A model generated the notes under the pieces. It saw nothing but the letters and a program-made list of their open reading frames with translations, searched no databases and had not been told where the DNA came from. A stretch of DNA of 64,000 bases. Origin: Rutpela maculata (lineage: Eukaryota > Arthropoda > Insecta > Coleoptera > Cerambycidae). The DNA lies in the NCBI GenBank assembly GCA_936432065.2, contig OW386287.2, positions 192,881,729-192,945,728 on the forward strand, given 5' to 3'. The translations under genes and the position numbers were made by a program. How positions within the stretch are numbered: the stretch's first letter is position 1; every line of letters starts with the position of its first letter. Shown here piece by piece: positions 10,544-22,515 of this stretch.

Positions 10544-12506
10544 CCGGGTGCCCCATCATATTTTGACCCTTTTGAAACCTATATAACTTTTTCTTTTTGA
10601 CTTCGAGCTTATGAAAACTCATACGCCACAAACTGTTGTAAAAATAATATACCAAAAAAAAACAATGAATAAACAAATAAAAATTTACCGTGAATTAATC
10701 CAGGCAAAGCTACTAACCTAACACGAACAAAATAAAAATAAACGCCAAGAAATATGAAGGTATAAGACACATTTCTCACCCAGGGGTCTATCAGGGCATT
10801 TTTCACAGAAAGATGAACCACGGTTGGTGGAAAAAAGATGAAATACCGTATGGATAATAACAGAGATGAAACAAAGCTAAACCTAAAGCAATGTGATAGA
10901 AGTTTTTTTTTTTTTGATCGACTCATAGGTCCAGTTTTATATTTTTCAAAAAAGTTACAATTGTGTTAAAAATTTGTAAGTTGTTGTGATGCAATAAAAT
11001 AATAAGATTAGTAGCAAGTTGAATGTTAAGTGAAGAAAGTTTTTTGATAAGTTCGGTTTTAGCCTCGGTGTTATGTTTACAATTAAAAATAATATGGTTC
11101 AGATCTGCAGTGGATTCACTATAACAACTACAAAAAGGACTTTTAAGGACTCCGATCCGATTCAGGTGTTGTGGAAGACGGCTGTGGTAATAGTCGTAGA
11201 AAAATACCTAGATACTTTGTGGCTGCTTATATGGGGAAAAAAATTTGGTACCACGGGGTGAATTTTTGTGTAGTAATTTTTTGAGCTGGCCACGTACGCT
11301 TCCCAAATAATTTGCCATTTATTTTTTGGTCCTGTTTATAGATGGAAAAAAGCTGTCACCGGATAGAAAGGCTGAATGACACCTCGTTCTTTAACGAATT
11401 GTTTGGCAAGATTATCTACTATACAATTTCCTATGATATTTGTATATCCCTTCACTCAAACATATTTAACTACAAAATCTGCCGCAATAATTATTGACTC
11501 TTGGTACTTTATTTTACAAATTATATCGTTTTTATATTGTTCTTGTCCAAAATTGCTTATAGATAACAGAACGGATTTAGAGTAGCTTAATATGGTGATA
11601 TTTTTAAGAACGGGATTCGTTTTCATTATGTAAAAGTCGCTATATAACTTTTGAACTAGTTGAGATAATGAAATGCAGTCTTCTTCTAATTTTGATAAGT
11701 CACTTCCTGAGCATCCGTCTTTTTTGCTCACTTCCGGAAATAACATAGCGTATTTTCGTGGATAGGGCAAGTTGTTATTTCAAATGGAACACCCTGTATA
11801 TTTTTCCGCAGTTGGAAATCCCATTATTTTCCCTTTCCAGAAGTCCATATTCGTCATGAAGTTTATACAGAGTGATGGTTTTATAAGCTTTTAAAGTGAA
11901 TACTGCGTTTTACCGAAATGCTACGAAAAAAATTATGATTCACAAAGTAGACTATGGAAGTAAAAGACATCACTTGTAAACGAATTCTAAAAGTTTCTAT
12001 ACCATTTTCTAATTCAGTAAAAATATTACACTTAGCTTTTTCACTTAAAGTAAACATTTTTCTTAAAGCAACTCAAGTACCCGAGTTGTCAATAAACTAA
12101 TTTGACGTTTACAAGTGATGTTTTTTATTTCCATAGTTTAATTTGTGAATCATTATATTTTTCGTAGCATTTCGATAAAACGCAGGATTTATTTTAAAAG
12201 CTTATAAAACCATTACTCTGTATAATTTTGATGACGACCATGGACTTTTTGGAAAGGGAAAACAATAGGCTTTCCAAATATACGGGGTGTTCCATTTGAA
12301 ATAACAAAGATGCCCTATTCCCGAAAATACCCCAGTCATTTCCGGTTAAATCGGAAGTGAGCAAAAAAAAGACGGATACTCAGGAAATAACTTATCTAAA
12401 TTAGAAGAAGACTGGCGAAAATCGCATTTTATTATTTCAACTAGTTCAAAAGTTATGGTAGGTTTATATAGATTTAAAAAGGGTCAGAATATAATGGGGC
12501 ACCCTG
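10544..12506. mobile_element. TA-flanked foldback element, split by a LINE
   Basis: The ends are TA-CCGGGTGCCCC on the left and GGGGCACCCTG-TA on the right, followed inward by a matching 'gaccctttt' block. Apart from the inserted LINE (10592-11640), the element is a palindrome with arms about 11641-12030 and 12040-12470. Paired blocks include 'tcaaatggaaca' and 'tgttccatttga', and 'acatcacttgtaaac' and 'gtttacaagtgatgt'. A TA target and CAGGGTG-like ends fit the Tc1/mariner-type foldbacks seen elsewhere in the window. It has no transposase. Confidence 0.75.
10592..11640 (-). pseudogene. 5'-truncated LINE with RNase H remains, inserted in a foldback
   Basis: The insertion is bounded by the 12-bp direct repeat TATATAACTTTT (10580-10591 and 11641-11652), with a T-rich left boundary as expected for a minus-strand poly(A) end. 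The minus-strand translation has an RNase H-like region: ILSYSKSVLLSI (normally ..SDS.., so the catalytic Asp position reads Tyr), then an ..VKGYTNIIGN..VD.LAKQ block resembling the usual 'W.+GH.G..GNE.AD.LA'. A C-terminal cysteine/histidine cluster (C..C, H, C) follows near 11085-11130. Several stops are present. It is a non-LTR element of a clade with RNase H; the clade is not determined. Confidence 0.7.
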
Positions 12507-13450
12507 TATAAGTAATCCATTTTTTAACAGTACTCATTCTATTAATTCTTGGAATATATTATCCAGGATATTGATATAAAAGATATCCTGGAAATAGATG
12601 AAAATATTTTGCAGATGGATTCTTGGACGAAAATTAATTTCTACAAACTCTTAAAAAAACTGAATATCCTTTGATGAATTATGCCTTCTCAAAAAGGTTA
12701 CCTACAAGCTAGTTTTGTATTCTCAAAAATGATTTAGGGAGATAAAATTTGATACATACAGTGTGAAAGTTTAGCTTGAACTTGGATATACAGTATTTCT
12801 GTTAGAAATCCTAAATCACGTCAATTTTACTTTTCACTGACGGCAACATCTTAACGGTAATGTTTTTAGTTTATATTCACCTGGAGAGATAACGTAAGGG
12901 CATATCGAGTGACATCGTTTGAAAGCTCCTTTCGAGAAGAATACTACGCATTCTTTGTTTTCTAAATATTCCAAGGGTAATAAAAAAATTAAAAGCCTAC
13001 TTCTTTCTTTAACTTATTTCACGTCGGCCTATTTTCGTTATCACCAAAACCAGAAGACTAGCTACCCCCAACCTGGAAATTTTGCCAAACCTCCTCTCTG
13101 CCGAAGAGTAGGAATCTTTTACTTGCCTAACATTTAATAGACAAGGGACCGATCGCTTTACTTCCCCTCCGAAGGATGGTATATACACTACGTAATCCTC
13201 GTCTCAAATTACATAGCTTCTACGTATTCGCTGATATACAAACTGCTTGAAGGTGGGACGAAGTCGCCGTGTTTCTCCAGACGGGTCTCACTCATCTAAG
13301 CACTAACTGCGATGAACGTTGTTTAACTTTATGTCAAGACATCTGAACCCTCGTCCAACGTACATTTTACGTTAAATGCTATTTAATGTGTAATACGGTA
13401 AAATGTGCGCCGCCACATCTTTCTTGGCAAAAGCCAATCGATGAAGAAAC
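12507..13450. other. Unassigned AT-rich stretch
   Basis: Short frames only, with no codon structure I can link to a family. Some sequence after 12840 is less AT-rich, with clustered short words ('gacggcaacatc', 'tacgtaatcc'), and may be old repeat DNA. No gene supported. Confidence 0.4.
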
Positions 13451-13457
13451 CCATCGT

Positions 13458-13690
13458 TTACAATTTATAACAATTCGGGAGAGAATTGCCTGGGTTCATA
13501 GCTGATACATTGCTGTAGATTCTCACTGCTGTACGGTTTTGTTGAATATACCTTACTCTTGAGATATTCATATAAAAAGAAATCGAGTGGAGTAAAATCC
13601 TAAGATCTTGCGGACACTCAATTAAACCTCTTCTTATAATCCACCTATTTGGGAAATTAGCATAATTTTCCTGAATCACAAACGTCTGCC
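13458..13690 (-). pseudogene. Tc1/mariner-superfamily transposase C-terminal fragment
   Basis: The minus-strand translation NFPNRWIIRRGLIECPQDL followed by ISFYMNISRVRYIQQ resembles the usual 'FP..WIGRRGP.EWP.RSPDL..LDFFLWG.LK..VY' block around the third catalytic Asp in this transposase group. Here the SPDL..LDFF motif is badly corrupted. The same block is better preserved at 28230-28290 in another relic. Only about 75 codons remain and no N-terminal part is found nearby. Confidence 0.6.
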
Positions 13691-13989
13691 AAGACGTTGT
13701 GAATAGGAAGAAGAAGATCCAACTGAAAAAAATTACATTAAAAGTACGTCAAATTCACGTATAAAATTGATGGCAAAATTTCTTCAAAAAAGATAACATT
13801 ACGGAGGAGTCAATTATTCATTGTACAATGTACAGTCATTCACCAATATTCACCTAAAAAGGCGCAATATGACAGCAGTCTGCTACCTTGGTCCTTGAGA
13901 GTTTAATAAATATAAAAAATCTAATATTACTATTAATAATATTCCATATAAACAAATAGATATAAACGGTTCGCCTCTTGTAATAGTAT

Positions 13990-14095
13990 ATTATTCAACG
14001 AGTGGTAATATAGGTAATAACTCACGCAGATGAAGTTTACTGCTCTAATTCATCAAGCGAGTTATTACCATTACAGCAAATTGAATACTAAATTT
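13990..14095. mobile_element. Small MITE (family with 34778-34912), copy 1
   Basis: It contains 'ggtaataactcacgcagat' and the inverse 'cgagttattacc', framed by 'ttattcaacg' and 'ttgaatac' ends. The same arrangement recurs at 34778-34912 with most bases identical, so this is a dispersed non-coding element. About 105 bp. Confidence 0.65.
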
Positions 14096-14626
14096 TATCT
14101 CCGATTATAACAATAGATTAATAAAATTAACTGTTACGCGAGCTGAATCCAAGTGAGTAATGGCTGTTACACACAAGTAGAATATTATACTTTTTCTACG
14201 ACTATTCAACAGGAAGTTGCACTTTAAGGTAAATTTGTTCCTCGGTTTATGATCTACACTTTGGAGATTCTTATATTTGTACTAGGAGTGATACTTTCAG
14301 ATTAATTCGACAAATATGTGTTGAGGCGCACATTTTCACAATCTTCAAAGAAGGTGAGACACAGAATCTTTAGACCTTCGGATCTTTTTAATATATGAGT
14401 TGAAGGGCCGTACTATGTCATTATGGAAAGAGGAAGAATTGCATGTGATGCACATCGTGAATCGTACTGGCGAAACTGTACGAAAAGTAACATTTTTTGA
14501 CTGTCGGCGAAAACAATGACCTTCTTATTATGACTGATTGAATTGAGTTATGGCACACGCGATGTTTTTGAACTTTAAATCGTCTCTTGTGATTGCTAAA
14601 CAAAAACTTGAATGATGAATATGATG

Positions 14627-14677
14627 TTACTGATCCTATCCTATTACTGATCCTAGCCTATTACTGATCCTAGCCTA
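14627..14677. repeat. 17-bp tandem repeat, three units
   Basis: The unit TTACTGATCCTAGCCTA occurs three times head-to-tail. The first unit differs at one base (T for G). Confidence 0.85.
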
Positions 14678-16600
14678 TTGAGTCATGAATCATTACGCAC
14701 GGCTGTGAGTAATGAGCCCCATTACATGTTCTAAAGCGTATTTATAATAAATAATCGTAGAAAAAATAAATTATTTCTCAGGTCATTTTACATGTATTTA
14801 AGATTAAACAGATAGATTGTGAGTAGTCTCGTAATCGCATCTGAAGTAGCTAATGTTTAGCGAAACAACTGTAATGTTGATGTAATATACGTGTGAGAAT
14901 TTAAGAAACAGTTTAGTGTTTTAATTGTACATTTAACATTAGTTTTGTATATTTCTTTAGTCTTCGAATTAGTTGAACATAAACGTTTATTCGCTTTATT
15001 GCTTTTTTTATTCATTAATTATCAGGAGTTTGAATAAAACATTTTTTTGTTTAGATCTATAAATTCCCTTCGGGTTATTAGTTACTTCCATATTTGTGTC
15101 CGCGATATTGCTTTAGTTGATGTAAATTACACCGTTTATTACTTTAGAATGTATCGCAGAAATCAGGAATAACATCAATGCCTTACAAGACTATTAACAC
15201 ACGTTCAAAAAAGCAAAATAAACCTATAAATATTACCTTGATCTAAGGAATGTTTTCTTCAATAATTTGTCTCACATCTCAACATATTTAATTAAAAGAA
15301 CGTGTACTTTTAGATTTTTTAAAGATAATGGCCCATAAAAATGAAGGGGAAATAAATTTAAAATTGGCATTAATCGTATTAACTTGATTTTTATGCGCTA
15401 TAATTTTTTTCCTATAGGTCCTCCATGTAAAATATATGTAACTGGTTTTTACACCTACCTCATATATTCCGAATACCAGTTTTATTTTTCGTACGGTACC
15501 TTCTAGCAAAAACTTATTCTTGTAAATAAGACGACCAGCAGGTTTTAGCTTTTTATTGGTAAAATAATGTTGTCCTTATAATCTAACCGTTGTGTCTTTC
15601 TATATATGAACGTTAATCAGCTATGTTGTGTATCGGGATATCCGTTACGTATTACTTAGATTGTGAAACCCTTCTTAAAACTGTTTTACCATCTAACTTT
15701 TTTTCAAACACCGTCAAACCATTTCTATAGGCATTTGAACTTCATGTAGTGTCATTAAGAAAAATCATCCACGAAGCAGTCTACAGAACGATATCAAATT
15801 TCTTAATTATCATTAGGAAATAAATAGTTCTTCATGAACTCTCTGATTTCCTCCCTGATGATATGCGGCAGCATCTGAATTTACAAACCTCCAACAAAGT
15901 CTAGAAATTGTCTAGAAATGAAACACTGAGTAATATCGAACTTTTCTATGGCTAACGCTAAACTATTTAGTAGAATTTATTTTTTTCGGGACTTTTATTA
16001 TATATATTATATTAAAATATAAAGAAATAAAACATTTGTCTGAAATTGACAAAAAGAAAAATCATGTAATTTAAAAGTGAAAGAAAAGTGGAATACTTTT
16101 TAGGGCAAAGAAAAAATATGGCGTGTAAGAGATGATCACGTTTAAGGAGTAGAGTTTTTGCTAAAGTGCTTGTTTTTAAAAATTTCCTATAGTAATTAAT
16201 ATAATATATATGGGATTTGTAACCACAAAGAAATATATTGTCTGATTCACACATATTATGTTACTTTTATTGCTTGTTGACTAATACAAACTAAACGTTT
16301 TAATAATGTTGCATAGTATATAATTTATTATTTTTTACTTTCTTCACTCACTAATTGTAATCGTGAAAAAACTAAAGATTTCAACAGATTTTCACGTTTT
16401 AGATTATAAGATTACGAGAATTAAGTTATTTTAATTTCGTCTGTCTGTCTGGCTGCATGTCAGTGTGGTGGCGTTATATGTTAAAAATCATTTGACAGAG
16501 AAAAATAAGGTTTGGCAGGTATAGTTGACGCTAATATAGTTTCAGTGAAAAATATGCAGCGTGGCAACCTTAAAAAAATAAATAATTAATTGGAAAACGA
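14678..16600. other. Unassigned AT-rich stretch
   Basis: No coding sequence or element termini are recognised. Frames up to about 80 codons occur but have low-complexity compositions (Phe/Tyr/Lys rich) expected by chance in AT-rich DNA. Confidence 0.4.
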
Positions 16601-16602
16601 CG

Positions 16603-17891
16603 CACAATGGGGCAGGAATTCGAAAACGTGGCAATAATTCTAATTTCCGGAACAATCACTAAAAAAATCATTTATACGGGTTTTTGAGGGTGTACATTTT
16701 AAATCTGACGCTGAAATGTAAAAATATAGACCTGTCCGATATGCAAAAGTCAATCTGCCATCTTGGAAAAATAAAAAACACAAAAAATGGCCGAAAAATC
16801 AAAATTGAATATCTTTTCGATAAGAAGAAGAAATTTCACCAAAGTTGGCAAAAATAAAACTCATCTATGGTTAACTATAATGCACTAAACCCGGACGCTG
16901 TAAGTCAAAGAGAACTGTCAAAGATAGCGGACGAAGTAAAATTCTTTAATTCTTCGTCAAGTATCAGGGAGGTGTTGTGCACTATTTTTCGTTTTTTTTG
17001 TATTGTAGGTTCTTCTAGGTATATAAAGGGAGAAAGTTAAATTTTTTTTATTTTCAAAAAAATGCTTTTTTACAATTTTCAAAAATACATTTTCTCTGAC
17101 CCTCCGAGTTTTTTTACCCAATTTTCATCGAAACAAAATGAAATATACTATAGAAAGTCTCGAATAACTTCAAAAATTTAATACAAATTAAAACTCCATT
17201 AATTTGATAACGAAATTTATTAAGCATACGCATTGTAATAACAATAATATATATTTTTTTCGTAATCAAGAGATCATAACACATAAGAAACAACGATAAA
17301 ATTTCTAGTGAAATGTTGACACTGAAAGAAATTGAATTAAATCAATTCGACTATACTATACACGTTTCAAAAATACTCATGAAATACATTTTCAGAAATT
17401 CAATTTAAATTTTAAGGAGTACACATGAGTACCAGTTTAACTTTAATTTTTAAACTAGAATAGTTCAACTAAAATAATACATCAAATTCACGATGTGGAT
17501 GTGGGAGAAAGTAAACATTTCCTATATTTAAAAAATATATTGCAGTTTATTGATATATTTGCATAGGCTTGTTTTTGAAGCCATAATTACTATATAACTT
17601 AAACAATTATAGTAAAATAACGTAACTACCTGACTGTATTAGATCCATACTTAAAGGTCAAAAGCTACAGATATAAATAAGTTTTTCCACTTAAAAGTTC
17701 TGTCAAATTTAGCGCATCGAGCATACACAAATACTACTTAGAAACGCCAGTTTCATGGAGATTGTAGTATGCGAGAAGACCTTGAATAAAGTTAGATAGT
17801 GGCGTAAATAATGCACTGATATGTTCTCTTTCCATATGTCAACAACATATTATTATAGCCATTAGGCTCGTTTCATTCCTGCCCCAGTGTG
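16603..17891. mobile_element. Foldback-type element with CACA(A/C)TGGGGCAGGAAT ends
   Basis: The left end reads CACAATGGGGCAGGAAT. The right end is ATTCCTGCCCCAGTGTG, its inverse with one mismatch. Internal stretches match the sequence at 120-495: one in reverse orientation (16720-16865) and one direct (17263-17345). It is 1.29 kb and non-coding. No target duplication is clear. TIR wording resembles cut-and-paste DNA elements; the superfamily is undetermined. Confidence 0.6.
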
Positions 17892-18016
17892 CGATGGAGG
17901 AAAATAATATTTGGAATGTAGTGACACTCTTGCCGAAAAAGAGATCTAGATTTACTTTTATTAAAAAAATATGGTCACTCAAAAAAAACAAATTAATTAA
18001 GAATTGGTGTCAAATA

Positions 18017-18996
18017 CATAGGGAAGTTTTGTGTAAATTAGACAGGCACACAAAATAAAAAAAGTAGTCTATTCCTGGAACTCCATTGCATTTTGACACG
18101 CTGAACATGAATCCGTTTAGCTCCATCAAACACCAAGTTTTTGTAAATCGCGAAAATAACCTAAAAAAAAAACTCATAATTTAGGTTATTTTCGGGATTT
18201 ACTAAAAATTAGGAAGTTTCCCATTTTAGAAATATCATGTACATTCAACCTCATTTAGTAGTCTTTCAGATAACTAGTCAAACAAAAAAAAAATTATCTC
18301 GATATCTGAAAAACTCACGAACTTATTCAATTTCTTATTTAAATACTTCGCCTCGGCTGAAGTCCACCGTGACGTCACAATACACAACGCGCTGAGTTGC
18401 CATGCCGGTGACGCGCCGTATGTTCCCTTTATTTAGTGTATATGCTCGATTTTCTGAAATGTCACAAAATGTCACTTTTGATTCGTTCGTTCCGAGTCGA
18501 ATTTTCGAATTTCGCCATGCAATTTACGATCAGGTCTATCTGGAAGACTTCCTCTTTACGTCGCGACATCATACGGCCGTCCCAATGGTGTTTTTCGAAA
18601 AATATGAACGTGCCAAAATTGCATGTTTTAGCAATTTTTTCGGCTCTCAAATGCAAGCTGGCTATAAACTGCCGGTGCCTGCCAGCGAGTATAAAGGTGC
18701 CCGCGCCCGCTCGCTGTGGGCGGAATCATGTATTGTGACGTAATCGAGCCTCAGCCCAGATGATCGCAGCATTTTAAACTTGGAAGGACCATAACTTATT
18801 TATTATAAAAAAAAATGACAGATATTTTTTCGATTTTTCCGACTATTTATTACGAGAAAATGAGAAAAATGGAAACTTCCTAAATATGGGTGATGGAGCT
18901 AAACGGACACCTGATTCGTATTCAGAACGTCGAAATACATGGAGTTACCCAAAGGAGTCCCAGAAACAGACTATTTTTTGTGTGTGTGTCCCTATG
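18017..18996. mobile_element. TA-flanked foldback with GC-richer centre
   Basis: Ends are TA-CATAGGGA on the left and TCCCTATG-TA on the right. The arms pair over several blocks: 'ccgtttagctccatca' with 'tgatggagctaaacgg', and 'aggaagtttcccatttt' with 'aaaatggaaacttcct'. An inner pair places 'gtgacgtcacaatac' opposite 'gtattgtgacgta'. The centre (18480-18660) is homologous to about 62325-62485 inside the TTAA-flanked element. A 113-codon frame crosses the centre but is open by composition and has no recognised domain. Confidence 0.7.
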
Positions 18997-19037
18997 TAAT
19001 AAATGAATATCACCGGCATTTTCTAGTAAACCGCAAA

Positions 19038-20206
19038 TCTATATCTATAAAAGAATACCCTGACTGACTGACTCACTAACCGATCTACCGATGTACAGCT
19101 CAAACCGCTGGGTCTAGAAACTTCAAATTTTGCATAGAGATTCCTCAAATGACATAGGCAACCACTAAGAAGGGATTTTTTCGAAATTCGACCCCCGAGA
19201 GGGTGAAAAAGGGGGTTGAAATTTTAGGATTTTTCGGAAACGGTTAGATCTAGATGCGCAAAATTTGGCAGAAATATTTTTTGTTAAAATCTATTAGATA
19301 CGTGTAAGACGAAATTTCGATTTTCGATTTTTCAAGGGGTGAAAACGGAGGTGGTTGATGGTTTAAAGCGCACCGACGGTTTTCACCTCCGAATGGGTGA
19401 ACAGGGAAAGGGAGGTTTTTAAGCTTTTCGGAAAAGATTAGACTTAGAAGTGTGAAATTTGGCAAAAATACTCTTTATTGGAATCTATTAGACACGAGTA
19501 AGACGAAATTTCGATTTTCATTTTTTGAAGGGGTAGATGATCTAAAGGGTACCCGTATCTCTGAAATCGTCAAAAACGCGATATTCCAGCGATGAGCTCT
19601 TCTGAGGAAACAAGGAGATACGTATTCGACGGTTTTAAAAAGAAATCCTCCGGGTGAACAGGGAGAGGAATGTTTTTAAGCATGAAATTTGACACATACG
19701 TCCATGTGCTCTATTGTCGATTAAAATAATTATTTTTTCGTTTAACCCGCTCTATCACAAAAATAGAATAATGAATTATTATCAAATTGCGATGCGCAGT
19801 GGGTTTCCCCGAGTAGTATGGATGCACAGTGGGTTTCCTCGAGCACAATGGAAGCTCAGTGGGTTTTCTTGAGTGCAGTGGATGCGCAGTGGGTTTCCTT
19901 GATGTGCAGTGGGTTTCTTCGTGTACATTGATGCGCTGTGGGTTTTTACGAGTACTATGGATGCGCAGTAGGTTTCCCCGAGTATTATGGATGCGCAGTG
20001 GGTTTCCCCGGGTACCATAGATGCGCAGTGGATTTCCCCGGGTACCATGGATGCGCAGTGAGTTCTCTCGAGTATACTCTCTGAGTACTGTAGGAGTACT
20101 TAGTGAGTATGTAGTACTTCTTTATAGGCATACGTTAGTATGTCAATGTTCTTAATTCCACGAGCAAGAAGCCTTGCACGCGAACGAAGTCGCGGGCATC
20201 AGCTAG
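19038..20206 (+). mobile_element. Non-autonomous Helitron
   Basis: The 5' end starts TC (19038) preceded by A, in the Helitron-like 'tctatatctataaaag' context, followed by a 'ctgactgactgactcact' run and the 'aaacttcaaattttgcatag' block often seen in insect Helitron leaders. The 3' end has a GC-rich hairpin (CGCGAACGAAGTCGCG), then CTAG at 20203-20206 followed by T. TC...CTAG with A/T flanks and a subterminal 3' hairpin is diagnostic. There is no Rep/helicase. The interior includes the 30-bp minisatellite at 19789-20079. Confidence 0.85.
19789..20079. repeat. 30-bp minisatellite inside the Helitron
   Basis: About ten imperfect units of the form 'gatgcgcagtgggtttcccc' plus 'gagtagtatg'. Two units are shortened. 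Because 30 is divisible by 3, long frames appear on both strands with a 10-residue periodicity; they are artefacts. The same unit recurs at 53584-53945 in an unrelated context. Confidence 0.9.
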
Positions 20207-20264
20207 TGCAAATATATTACACAGGCACAAACAAAAAAAGAGAAAAGTGAAAAGCCACTAAAGG

Positions 20265-20418
20265 TATGAAATTAAATTTCACTGTCGCTTAGTTAATTGA
20301 AATAACTATATTGATATTGAGGTCGATGTCAATGCGGACAAATAGCGAATTCAAACGTACTTTTTAAATTTAAGGCTCAATTAACTGGGCGACGGTGACG
20401 GTGAAATTTTATTTCATA
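20265..20418. mobile_element. MITE with TATGAAAT ends
   Basis: The left arm 'tatgaaattaaatttcactg' pairs with the right arm 'gtgaaattttatttcata', and inner blocks 'ttagttaattga' and 'tcaattaactgg' also pair. About 154 bp, non-coding, lying just outside the Helitron 3' end. Confidence 0.7.
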
Positions 20419-20974
20419 ATTTTTAGCGAAATTTTTAGAATGATTTTTATTTTTTCTATTAGCAAATATGCTGAAACTAAAGTTATATATACTATTTTTC
20501 TCCATATAATAAAATTTTTATTAAAAGAGAAAAATTGAAAATATTATGCTGGAGAAGTGACCATAAAATTTCTTTATTTTTTGTGAGGCATAAAAGGATC
20601 TACAAACAAATGAACCTAACATCTATCCCCATCAAGCCAGACTTAGACTTTAAAGAACACTGTTCATGGCATACCAAATTTATTATAAGTTTTTTGTTCA
20701 TTTTGTTTCTATAGAAACAAGAAAAATTACACTCTTTTGCAAAATTGGTCCGTTAAATATGAATTCTATTTGAGGAAAATAATACTAAGTGAAATAAGAA
20801 AGTTTTTCTAGTGAAAATGTTTCCCTTATTTTTAGATACAGCATCATCCTCGGCATCGTTCTCGTTATATGACTCTTTTTGTGATATGCCACATGTGGAA
20901 TTGTGCCCTTTTGAAGTCATGGAGGATACTAACTAATTAATGCATGAAAATATTGAAAAAAAAATGACGGTAAC

Positions 20975-22515
20975 TCGAAGAAAAATTGTACAGACTTTGA
21001 TTATAAGCTTAAAATAGGCCAAAGTTCACGAAACAAAAAAGTTTAGGAGTTTTACGGATCCGCGGGAACCTATAAGGGGTAAGAATGGGTATTTTTAATA
21101 AAAAAAATCGATTTTTCTCTATTTTCTCGGGAAATATGACATTTACAAAAAAATAGTTCAAATAAAAGTTGTTTCTGGCAAAATCATCTTTAATTTCGTG
21201 CTTTTAAATTAATTTTATAGCAATAATTAACCGAAATACTGTTATTTTTCGATGGGGGGGATGGCGGATGGATTTTTTCTAAAACAAGCGTTTTAAAGGG
21301 ACAAAATAAATTGAGCATCTAGGCATTTTTGAAAAAAAAATTAATTACTGAGCAATTACAATAACAAAATTTGGTAAACAAAAATGTGAAAACGAACATT
21401 GAATCGGCCACAACTTCTTTATTTTTGTGATGTAGTAACTAACAAAAAATCATTTCAAAGATTGATTAATTACCTTTAATTTTGTTTCTCAGAACTTTTG
21501 ATGGAAGTGTCACGGTTTCTAAGATATTCAACATTTTGAACTAAATACTTTATCCTAAAAACGGTCGGATGCTATCTATAAAATTAAATATCTCCAAAGC
21601 AATCAACCCTACATAAATATATAAACAAAATAAATTTATTCTCAGTTTAGATGTAGTATTCTCATTTTTGATTTCCACCATATTTTCTCTTAAACTAATA
21701 TTTATTGAGATATTTGCAGAGAAACAAGAAGGTTACGTTTTTCTAAAATCCCTTTACAGTTTAAAATGCAATTTTTGTTCTAAGGCAAGCGCTATAAGTC
21801 GATGAAAATATTTGAGCATCTAGGTCACACTATTAACGAAAAACAATATACGGGAATATATTTTTTTAATTACTGCCTACTTACATTAACAAAATTGCGA
21901 TGTTTTTATTAAAAAAAATGTGAAAAAGTACATTGTTTCTGTCATAACTTCTTTGTTTTTTATTCTACAAAAATAGGAAAAAAATCATTCGAAAGCCTAA
22001 TTAATAGTTTTTCATTTTAGTTACTAGCGTTTTTGGTCTAAGTGCCATAGTTTCTGAGATATTTAACATTTAAACTAAACTTCCTCTTATAAGCGTTCGA
22101 ACGCCACCAGACTTCCAGATCTCCGAAACCATTAACTCTACAAACATTAGAAAAATACTAAATTCATCCTTAATTTAGTAGGTTTCTTATTTGTCTCTAG
22201 CATGTTTTTGCTCAGTGTAATACCTTTCGAGTTTTTGAGGAAAACGTGTTTGAAATATCTAAAACTAAAATCCCAAATTTTCTTGTAGTTATAACTTAAA
22301 ATTATCAATTTATATGAAAAGGTACATGGAACCTTTTCTTCTTAAAATTTAATGTTCTTTCAGCTCCAATGTTTTTTTTCTTAGTTTTAGAGAAAATAGA
22401 GAAAAATCGATTTATTAATCGGATCCGTAAAACTCCTATACTTTTTTGTTTTGTGAACTTTGGCCTATTTTGAACCTATAACCAAAGTTTAAGGTCTGCA
22501 CATTTTTTTTAGAGT
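20975..22515. mobile_element. Large foldback-type repeat
   Basis: Ends pair over about 130 bp: 'ataggccaaagttcac' and 'ttaggagttttacggatccg' on the left match 'cggatccgtaaaactccta' and 'gtgaactttggcctat' on the right. Both inner flanks also carry an 'aaaatcgatttttctctattt'-type block. The interior (21240-22380) is homologous, inverted, to 4580-5603. Non-coding with no transposase. Beyond the right end, at 22620-22632, is a 'ggaacacgctgta' end similar to other foldbacks here, so the true boundary could lie further out. Confidence 0.65.

Noticed and set aside
18402..18743. Overlapping frames of 100-113 codons in a GC-richer patch
   Set aside because: Three frames on both strands are open at once, which reflects composition. 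They lie in the middle of a foldback element and contain no recognised domain.
19782..20048. An 88-codon repetitive frame inside the Helitron
   Set aside because: Same cause: a 30-bp tandem unit is divisible by three, so frames stay open by structure.
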